Translations under genes and position numbers: made by a program
Assembly (NCBI GenBank): GCA_023426425.1
Contig: JAFAAT010000333.1
Location: 1 to 5,888 of the forward strand
Reading direction: 5' to 3'
Length of the DNA: 5,888 nt
From: Bacteroidota bacterium
Lineage (GTDB): Bacteria > Bacteroidota > Bacteroidia > Chitinophagales > Chitinophagaceae
The notes under the pieces: model-generated
Databases searched by the model: none
What the model was told of the DNA's origin: nothing
Seen by the model: the letters and a program-made list of their open reading frames with translations, nothing else
Shown: positions 1-5,169 of the stretch, piece after piece
Layout: the number at the start of each line of letters is the position of its first letter
How positions within the stretch are numbered: the first letter of the stretch is position 1

Positions 1-192
1 CTTCGTATTAGCAGCATTTGGATCTGCAATAGGTTCATGGTCAGGACCCGTCTGAAACCCCGTAGCAGAATCACCCGTAAATGTATCAGATGTCTCACTG
101 TGCCGGTCATACCCGTTGTCAATACACGAAGCAAACACAAGTAGACATAAAAGCAGGACTCCTCTTAGATATTTCATCATTTTCATTTTCAT
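1..192 (-). CDS. Small lipoprotein, N-terminal part, unknown function
   Basis: The minus strand is open for 64 codons from an ATG at 192 to the window edge, so the C-terminus is missing. The product starts MKMKMMKYLRGVLLL and has a hydrophobic core ending in VFASC, a good type II signal peptide with the lipidated cysteine at residue 23. The mature part (IDNGYDRHSETSDTFTG and onward) is polar, rich in Asp, Thr and Ser, and looks disordered, as tethers after a lipid anchor often do. In-frame ATGs at 186, 180 and 177 are alternative starts; the one at 177 still leaves a usable signal peptide (MKYLRGVLLL). No Shine-Dalgarno or TAnnTTTG promoter is clear upstream. The gene is transcribed away from the glucosidase gene, across the repeat-bearing spacer. 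I do not recognise a family. The signal peptide is direct evidence that the frame is real; function is unknown. Confidence 0.75.
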   Translation of the reverse strand, partial: MKMKMMKYLRGVLLLCLLVFASCIDNGYDRHSETSDTFTGDSATGFQTGPDHEPIADPNAANTK

Positions 193-239
193 ATTCCGCT
201 AAAACACTATGCCTGGCCAACTAATTGACCCGCCTAATA

Positions 240-274
240 CTCGCGCTGGTCTTAGCGAGGCAGACTAGCGCGAG
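240..274. repeat. Strong 13-bp stem hairpin next to the repeat cluster
   Basis: Bases 240-252 (CTCGCGCTGGTCT) pair with 262-274 (AGACTAGCGCGAG) around a 9-nt loop. All pairs are Watson-Crick except one G-T wobble (248 with 266). No T-tract follows on either strand, and the flanking genes diverge, so a transcription terminator is not expected here. The right arm also begins the repeat unit described for the adjacent cluster, so the hairpin is probably the end of that element. Confidence 0.7.
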
Positions 275-430
275 CACTGGGAGGGTAGCCCCTACGGGGC
301 ATGAGATGTGTGATCGGGATGGTTGCTACAGAGCGGTAGCCCCTGACGGGGCAGACCTGCGCGAGGTGTAGGCGGGTAGCCAGGGGCACGAGGTATGTGC
401 CCGGACGCTTGCTACAGAGCGGTTGTCCGC
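260..430. repeat. Degenerate tandem cluster of GC-rich palindromic intergenic repeats
   Basis: Several blocks recur in the same order. CAGAC(C)T-GCGCGAG lies at 261-274 and again at 352-365. GGTAGCCCCT...ACGGGGCA lies at 284-301 and 335-353, with a shortened form GGTAGCC-AGGGGCA at 375-388. TTGCTACAGAGCGG lies at 323-336 and 409-422. The two main units are offset by about 86-91 bases. Within each, GTAGC (285-289; 376-380) can pair with GCTAC (325-329; 411-415). Smaller hairpins sit inside: GCCCC/GGGGC at 288-300 and 339-352, and GGGCAC/GTGCCC at 384-402. The pattern resembles short REP-like or MITE-like intergenic repeats; from memory, similar GTAGCCCCTACGGGGC units are common in Bacteroidota genomes, but I cannot confirm that here. 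There is no sign of a transposase, and the minus-strand open frame through it is probably fortuitous. Confidence 0.7.
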
Positions 431-488
431 CGTGCACGATAAACGAGTTAATACCGGTCAATGCTATTCAGGCATCAACAACTAAAAA

Positions 489-513
489 CTGACTACTGCC
501 CCCTGACTACTGC
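489..513. repeat. 11-bp direct repeat upstream of the glucosidase gene
   Basis: CTGACTACTGC occurs at 489-499 and again at 503-513, 14 bases apart. It lies 50-75 bases before the glucosidase start, just upstream of the inverted repeat at 521-545. It may be a low-complexity duplication or a pair of protein-binding half-sites; the sequence alone does not decide. Confidence 0.45.
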
Positions 514-520
514 TCACTAT

Positions 521-545
521 TAAAGGCACAGTTCTTTTGCCTTTA
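521..545 (+). promoter_or_regulatory. Inverted repeat before the glucosidase gene, possible operator over a weak promoter
   Basis: TAAAGGCA (521-528) and TGCCTTTA (538-545) are perfect 8-bp inverted arms around a 9-base spacer, ending 17 bases before the glucosidase ATG. The spacer and right arm contain TTCTTTTG (532-539), a one-mismatch version of the Bacteroidota -7 element TAnnTTTG. Only a poor -33 candidate (CTG near 510-512) sits at the right distance. If this is the promoter, transcription would start near 545 and a protein bound to the arms would block it. If transcription starts further upstream, the same arms would form an RNA hairpin close to the start codon. The inverted repeat is visible directly; the regulatory role is inference. 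Confidence 0.4.
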
Positions 546-562
546 CTGAATTACTGCAGATT

Positions 563-2173
563 ATGGCAACAACCGAATCTCGCTACCTATGGTGGCAAAC
601 CGGAGTTTTCTATCAAATTTATCCCAGATCCTTTCAAGACAGCAATGGCGATGGGGTGGGGGACCTCAAAGGCATTATCCAGCGACTCGATTATCTCAAA
701 TGGCTAGGTATAAAAGCCGTATGGATTTCTCCCATCTATCCTTCTCCCATGAAGGATTTCGGCTACGACATTTCCGACTATACAGGCATTCACCCGCTGT
801 TCGGGACGATGGATGATTTCGACCTGCTATTGGAAGAGATCCACAAACGGGATATGAAACTAGTCCTCGACCTGGTGCCCAACCATACTTCAGACCAGCA
901 TCCCTGGTTTCTTGAATCCCGCTCTTCTAAAGACAACCCTAAGCGTGACTGGTATATCTGGAAAGATCCCCAGGAAGATGACAGCCCGCCTAATAACTGG
1001 CTGTCCGTTTTTGGCGGACCTGCCTGGGAATGGGATGAAACTACCCAACAGTTCTACTACCACGCCTTTCTCAAAGAACAACCCGACCTCAACTGGCGCA
1101 ACCCTGAGGTCCGTGCTGCAATGATGGATGTCATGCGTTTCTGGCTCGACAAAGGTGTCGATGGGTTCCGGGTTGATGTCATGTGGCATATGATGAAGGA
1201 TGAACAGTTCAGAGATAATCCTCCCAACCCCGACTATCAACCCGCCCAGGCTACGTACGAACAACTGCTCCCGGTCTATTCAACTGACCAGCCCGAGGTG
1301 CACGAAATAGTGCGCCTCATGCGCTCTGTGCTGGACGAATATGAAGAAAGGATGATGATCGGTGAGATTTACCTGCCCATTCACAAACTGGTAGTCTACT
1401 ATGGTACAGAAAACGACGGCGCCCATCTTCCATTCAACTTTATGCTGATTTCAGCAGACTGGGACCCACGGAAGATGATCACTGCTATTGATGAATACGA
1501 AGGTGCATTACCAGTGGACGCCTGGCCTAACTGGGTGCTGGGAAACCACGACCAGCCCAGGATTACCAGCAGGGTAGGACTCATGCAGGCGCAGATAGGT
1601 GCTATGTTGCTACTAACGCTTCGCGGCACCCCCACCATTTACTACGGGGATGAAATTGGGATGAGAGATGTTCCAATTCCCTTTGAAGAGGTACATGATC
1701 CTCAGGGAATTAATATGCCGGATAAAAACCTGAGCCGCGACCCCGCAAGAACTCCCATGCAATGGGACAATAGTCAATATGCAGGCTTTTCTGTCACAAA
1801 ACCCTGGCTCCGCCTGGACAAGGCTTTCAAGAGAGTGAATGTTGCTGCACAAAAAGACGATTCCTATTCCATGCTTACGCTTTACCGGCGCCTTATTCAG
1901 CTTCGCCAGTCTGAACCCTCACTCATGTATGGCAACTATCGTCCAATACATAACGAGAGCACAGCCATCGCGTACATTCGGGAAGCAGAAGGACACGACA
2001 GGTTTTTCGTACTACTGAACCTGGGACATGGCCCTTGTTATTTCCACGTAAAGAACCCGCGACTCAAAGGTACCATCGTACTCGCCACTTCACCTGAGCT
2101 GGAAGGCACTGAAATCGGAGACAGGATTAATCTGAGTGGTGATGAAGGGATGATAGTGCGTTTGCATGATTGA
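563..2173 (+). CDS. GH13 alpha-glucosidase (oligo-1,6-glucosidase/maltase type)
   Basis: A complete 536-residue protein of normal family length. There is no signal peptide, so it should act in the cytoplasm, removing glucose from the non-reducing ends of short alpha-glucosides such as maltose or isomalto-oligosaccharides. The GH13 (beta/alpha)8 barrel hallmarks appear in order: calcium-site motif DSNGDGVGD (26-34), region I DLVPNH (103-108), region V QPDLN (173-177, typical of the oligo-1,6-glucosidase group), region II GFRVDV with nucleophile D205 and R203, region III IGEI with acid/base E268, region IV GNHDQ with transition-state stabiliser D330, then GTPTIYYGDEIG (355-366) and RDPARTPMQWD (392-402). 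A C-terminal beta domain follows from about 435. Val206 follows the nucleophile; in characterised relatives Val here goes with alpha-1,6 and Ala with alpha-1,4 preference, so isomaltose-type substrates are plausible. The exact substrate, including sucrose or trehalose, is not settled. The ATG at 563 fits the conserved YQIYPRSFQD start of the barrel. No other sugar genes flank it. Confidence 0.93.
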   Translation: MATTESRYLWWQTGVFYQIYPRSFQDSNGDGVGDLKGIIQRLDYLKWLGIKAVWISPIYPSPMKDFGYDISDYTGIHPLFGTMDDFDLLLEEIHKRDMKLVLDLVPNHTSDQHPWFLESRSSKDNPKRDWYIWKDPQEDDSPPNNWLSVFGGPAWEWDETTQQFYYHAFLKEQPDLNWRNPEVRAAMMDVMRFWLDKGVDGFRVDVMWHMMKDEQFRDNPPNPDYQPAQATYEQLLPVYSTDQPEVHEIVRLMRSVLDEYEERMMIGEIYLPIHKLVVYYGTENDGAHLPFNFMLISADWDPRKMITAIDEYEGALPVDAWPNWVLGNHDQPRITSRVGLMQAQIGAMLLLTLRGTPTIYYGDEIGMRDVPIPFEEVHDPQGINMPDKNLSRDPARTPMQWDNSQYAGFSVTKPWLRLDKAFKRVNVAAQKDDSYSMLTLYRRLIQLRQSEPSLMYGNYRPIHNESTAIAYIREAEGHDRFFVLLNLGHGPCYFHVKNPRLKGTIVLATSPELEGTEIGDRINLSGDEGMIVRLHD

Positions 2174-2276
2174 TTTGTGAAACAGCATGAAAATGTCTCC
2201 CGGTGCATTGTGCGAAACTGATGCAGTTGTCATTTTGTAGTCTGGGTACCTGAAAAGGAAAAGCTATACCTCCTGC

Positions 2277-2290
2277 TTCCTGATCAGGAA
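2277..2290. promoter_or_regulatory. Perfect 14-bp palindrome, possible operator
   Basis: TTCCTGATCAGGAA is self-complementary over all 14 bases without a spacer. It lies about 100 bases after the glucosidase stop and about 65 bases upstream of the -33 element of the promoter serving the lipoprotein/antiporter genes. A gapless palindrome would make a poor RNA hairpin but is a typical shape for a dimeric DNA-binding protein's site. No regulator gene is in the window, so the binding role is inference. Confidence 0.35.
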
Positions 2291-2355
2291 TACCCACTCG
2301 TCGCTATGTGATGATTCCAGCCCTTGGTGTATTCATCGTCACTATGTTACCTCAA

Positions 2356-2386
2356 TTGAAACTTACACGCTCATTCAGTATCTTTG
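2356..2386 (+). promoter_or_regulatory. Bacteroidota-type promoter for the lipoprotein/antiporter operon
   Basis: TTG (2356-2358) is followed after 20 bases by TATCTTTG (2379-2386), an exact match to the Bacteroidota -7 consensus TAnnTTTG at the usual spacing from a -33 TTTG/TTG. Transcription would begin around 2392, giving a leader of roughly 70 bases before the ATG at 2461. The leader contains a 6-bp hairpin, GTCAGT/ACTGAC (2406-2423), and repeats TCAGTATCTT (2375-2384 and 2407-2416). The promoter lies inside the longer open frame from 2308, which argues that the gene starts at 2461. Confidence 0.6.
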
Positions 2387-2460
2387 AACGAATGGGCCGC
2401 GCCCGGTCAGTATCTTCACTGACAATTTTGTTCTTGCGAAAACCGAAGATCCACCATTCC

Positions 2461-3045
2461 ATGAAGTATCTGATTGTTTTTTTTGCGCTATTTATTTTTT
2501 CATCCTGTGATATCACGGAAAGAGAACGGCAAATTGAAGAACGCACCCGGCAACTCAATCTGAAGGAAGCCGAACTTCAGGTCCGCGAACAGGCACTAGC
2601 TACCAAAGAACAGGAACTGCTTGATCAGAAAAAGCAATTGGACAGCACAGCACAGGACACCACTTTTGTTTACCATCCGGAGGTAGTGGGCACCTGGTCT
2701 GTTAAGATGGAATGCACTGAAACCAGCTGTTCCGGTTCTGCAATCGGTGACACCAAACTGGAACAATGGTACATCAGCTACCATGATAAGCTGGTGATCG
2801 CAAAAGTGATGATGGGTAAGAAAGTAAGTCGCGTGTACACAGGCGACTTCAACGATAATATACTGGAGCTTACCTCTCAGAGTTTTGAGAACGATCCAAA
2901 TAATACCACTATCATGCTCATCAGACTTCAGAAAACCGGCGACGGACTGATGGAAGGACAACGTCAGATCATTCGACCCGAAAACTGCAGAATTGTCTAC
3001 TCGCTGAAAATGAGCAAGCAACAGGAACAATCCATACTTAACTAA
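2461..3045 (+). CDS. Coiled-coil lipoprotein, unknown function
   Basis: The product has 194 residues. MKYLIVFFALFIFSSC is a type II signal peptide with the lipidated cysteine at residue 16, so the protein should be anchored in the envelope facing the periplasm or cell surface. Residues about 18-62 form a highly charged amphipathic helix with heptad-like units (LKEAELQ, VREQALA, TKEQELL), a likely coiled coil for oligomerisation or spacing. From about residue 70 the sequence is beta-rich (VVGTWSVKMECTETSCSG onward), with cysteines at 85, 90 and 156 that could form a disulfide. The GTW start recalls lipocalin-like small beta domains, but that is only a resemblance. The frame is open upstream to an ATG at 2308, but 2461 is preferred because it puts the signal peptide at the N-terminus and follows the promoter at 2356-2386. 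The antiporter gene begins 9 bases after the stop, so the two are probably co-transcribed. I do not recognise the family. Confidence 0.85.
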   Translation: MKYLIVFFALFIFSSCDITERERQIEERTRQLNLKEAELQVREQALATKEQELLDQKKQLDSTAQDTTFVYHPEVVGTWSVKMECTETSCSGSAIGDTKLEQWYISYHDKLVIAKVMMGKKVSRVYTGDFNDNILELTSQSFENDPNNTTIMLIRLQKTGDGLMEGQRQIIRPENCRIVYSLKMSKQQEQSILN

Positions 3046-3054
3046 AATCAACGC

Positions 3055-5142
3055 ATGTCATTACTAGTTGCAGTATTGGATTTTTCCCTGCCTCTGAAGA
3101 ACCCGGTGGTGATTTTCTCACTGGTGTTGTTCATTATTCTACTCGCACCCATCCTGCTCAATAAGCTAAAAGTCCCGGGGATCATCGGTCTTATTCTTGC
3201 CGGCATCCTCATCGGACCTTATGGCCTGAACCTGCTTCTGCGCGACAGCAGTATTGTGCTCTTTGGTACTGTGGGACTGCTATATATCATGTTCACTGCA
3301 GGCCTGGAGATCGACATGGAGGAGTTCAAAAAGAACACCGGGAAGAGTCTCGTCTTCGGTCTGTGCACTTTCCTGGTTCCGATGATTTTGGGCACACTCG
3401 CTGCTTATCACATTCTAGGCTTTACTTTTCTTTCGTCTCTATTGCTCGCAAGTATGTTTTCATCTCATACCCTGCTGGCATACCCCATAGCAAGCAAATA
3501 CGGCATAGCGCGATCCCGATCTGTCACGTTAACCATCGGTGGTACCATCATCACAGATATCCTGGCACTTTTGGTGCTGGCAGCAGTGATTGGAATGACC
3601 AAGGGCGAAATCACTGCAGCTTTCTGGCTAAGGCTCCTGCTCTCTGCCACAGTATTCGGTGTCATCGTATTCTTTGTGTTCCCCGTCATAGCGCGGTTTT
3701 TCTTTAAGAAGGTGACAGATGATATCTCCCAATACATATTTGTACTGGCAATGGTGTTCCTTGGCTCCTTCCTCGCCGAGGTAGCAGGTCTGGAGGCTAT
3801 CGTTGGAGCCTTCCTTTCCGGTCTGACTCTTAACAGGTTCATCCCACATTCCTCCGCACTCATGAACAGGATCGAGTTTGTAGGGAATGCCATTTTTATA
3901 CCATTCTTCCTCATAGGGGTGGGAATGTTGATCGACTTCAACGTACTCTTCAAAGGTTTGGAAGCGCTAAAAGTGGCAGCGGTAATGATCGTGCTTGCTA
4001 TTGCTTCCAAATTCATTGCAGCCTGGTTTACACAGAAATCCTTCAGACTAAGCGCAGTTGAACGTCAGCTGATTTTCGGACTCAGTAATGCAAGGGTAGG
4101 TGCCACCCTTGCAATTGTACTCGTGGGTTATAACTTCATCGTCACGGAAACTGCAGCGGGTGAACCCATTCGTCTCCTCAGTGAGGATGTGCTGAATGGT
4201 ACCATCCTCATGATTCTGGTCACTTGCACCATTTCTTCTTTCACCACAGAGAAAGCATCCCGGAAACTTGCCATCAGGGAAGGTGCCAATACCAAACCAG
4301 AAGACCTGGGCGCAGAAAGGATCCTGGTTTCTCTTGCCTACCCGGAAACTGTCAATGAGCTTGTGGATCTCGCACTCACCCTCAAGCCACACAAGTCAAA
4401 AGCTCCTGTCTATGCACTACACGTAATCAGCGAGCAGGAAACAGAGGAAAAGAATCATTCTGAACAGAAAAAGATGCTCGAACACGCAATTAAAAGGGGC
4501 GCTTCCTCTGATCAGCAAATCACACCTATCAGCAGGTTTGACATCAATATCAGCCATGGTATCATCTATACCATCAAAGAACATGACATCACAGATCTGA
4601 TTATAGGACTTCATCATAAGGCGGATTCTACGAACTTCCTGGGTCCAGTCGTTGAAGATGTGGTTCATAAGACATTTGGTTCAATCTATCTGTACAAAGC
4701 CGCTCAGCCGCTGAATACGCTAAAGAGAATGGTGATCCTGATTCCGCCTAGGGCAGAATACGAAAAAGGCTTTGTTAAGTGGTTTGACAAGATGTATAAC
4801 ATTGCTAAAGAAACCGGCTTTGGATTGTCCATCTACGCCGGAAAACGCACCATTGAAAAGATCACCCGGCTGAATGCCACCAAAGAAGCTCCGATACAAA
4901 TCGCCTTTCATGAGTTCACCAACTGGGATGAATTCCTGATCTTCTCCCGTGAGGTGAAAGAGAACGATCTGTTTATCATCGTGGGTTCGCGCCGTGGCTA
5001 CCTGTCCTACATGAATGAGTTTGAGAAAGTATCTTCCTACCTCACGAAATACTTTACTCAAAACAGCTTCATGATTATCTATCCAGAACAGTATGAAGGT
5101 GAGGAACATAAAAAAGGATTGCTGAGTATTGTGTCGTCCTGA
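3055..5142 (+). CDS. CPA2-family cation/proton antiporter with USP-like cytoplasmic tail
   Basis: A 695-residue inner-membrane protein. Residues about 15-397 form a Na+/H+ exchanger domain with 12-13 hydrophobic segments; it should exchange Na+ or K+ for protons and so serve pH and cation homeostasis. Family signs are PGIIGLILAGILIGP (41-55), the broken-helix region SSHTLLAYPIASKYG (136-150), the ion-site helix GGTIITDILALL (162-173) with membrane-embedded D168, and K319 in IASKFIAAW, the likely counterpart of the conserved lysine of NhaA/NapA-type exchangers. Residue 167 is Thr, where many relatives have Asp, Asn or Gln. The tail (about 420-680) reads as two alpha/beta universal-stress-like domains: ERILVSLAYP to GSIYLYK (421-548) and KRMVILIPP to SFMIIYP (557-677). 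Their phosphate-loop motifs are degenerate (GLHHK...FLGP at 518-531; GSRRG at 644-648), so ATP binding is doubtful. It lies 9 bases after the lipoprotein gene and 11 before the next. Ion specificity cannot be read from the sequence. Confidence 0.92.
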   Translation: MSLLVAVLDFSLPLKNPVVIFSLVLFIILLAPILLNKLKVPGIIGLILAGILIGPYGLNLLLRDSSIVLFGTVGLLYIMFTAGLEIDMEEFKKNTGKSLVFGLCTFLVPMILGTLAAYHILGFTFLSSLLLASMFSSHTLLAYPIASKYGIARSRSVTLTIGGTIITDILALLVLAAVIGMTKGEITAAFWLRLLLSATVFGVIVFFVFPVIARFFFKKVTDDISQYIFVLAMVFLGSFLAEVAGLEAIVGAFLSGLTLNRFIPHSSALMNRIEFVGNAIFIPFFLIGVGMLIDFNVLFKGLEALKVAAVMIVLAIASKFIAAWFTQKSFRLSAVERQLIFGLSNARVGATLAIVLVGYNFIVTETAAGEPIRLLSEDVLNGTILMILVTCTISSFTTEKASRKLAIREGANTKPEDLGAERILVSLAYPETVNELVDLALTLKPHKSKAPVYALHVISEQETEEKNHSEQKKMLEHAIKRGASSDQQITPISRFDINISHGIIYTIKEHDITDLIIGLHHKADSTNFLGPVVEDVVHKTFGSIYLYKAAQPLNTLKRMVILIPPRAEYEKGFVKWFDKMYNIAKETGFGLSIYAGKRTIEKITRLNATKEAPIQIAFHEFTNWDEFLIFSREVKENDLFIIVGSRRGYLSYMNEFEKVSSYLTKYFTQNSFMIIYPEQYEGEEHKKGLLSIVSS

Positions 5143-5169
5143 GAAACTTGTGTATGAGAAACTTATTGT
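5140..5169 (+). repeat. Short tandem duplication at the antiporter/downstream gene junction
   Basis: TGAGAAACTT occurs at 5140-5149 and 5155-5164, a 15-base period. The first copy begins with the antiporter's TGA stop; the second overlaps the next gene's ATG, whose T and G are the first two bases of the copy. The bases after each copy (GTGTA and ATTGT) are only partly alike. It looks like a small slippage or duplication product that now spans the junction of the two genes. Confidence 0.5.

Noticed and set aside
240..274. Hairpin as a transcription terminator
   Set aside because: No T-run follows on either strand, and the flanking genes are transcribed away from this spacer.
260..430. Possible CRISPR array
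   Set aside because: There are only two or three imperfect copies, the units differ in length and contain several internal hairpins, there are no uniform spacers, and no cas genes are present.
252..461. 69-codon minus-strand open frame through the repeat cluster
   Set aside because: It is made almost entirely of the palindromic repeat units, has no signal peptide or recognisable fold, and its translation repeats because the DNA does. Most likely it is not a gene.
2216..2228. Possible terminator after the glucosidase gene (AACTG-ATG-CAGTT)
   Set aside because: The stem is only 5 bp with a 3-base loop, and the T-run is short and displaced. It is too weak to call.
3465..4016. 183-codon minus-strand open frame opposite the antiporter's membrane domain
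   Set aside because: It is the antisense shadow of a strongly conserved membrane domain; its composition follows from the opposite strand.
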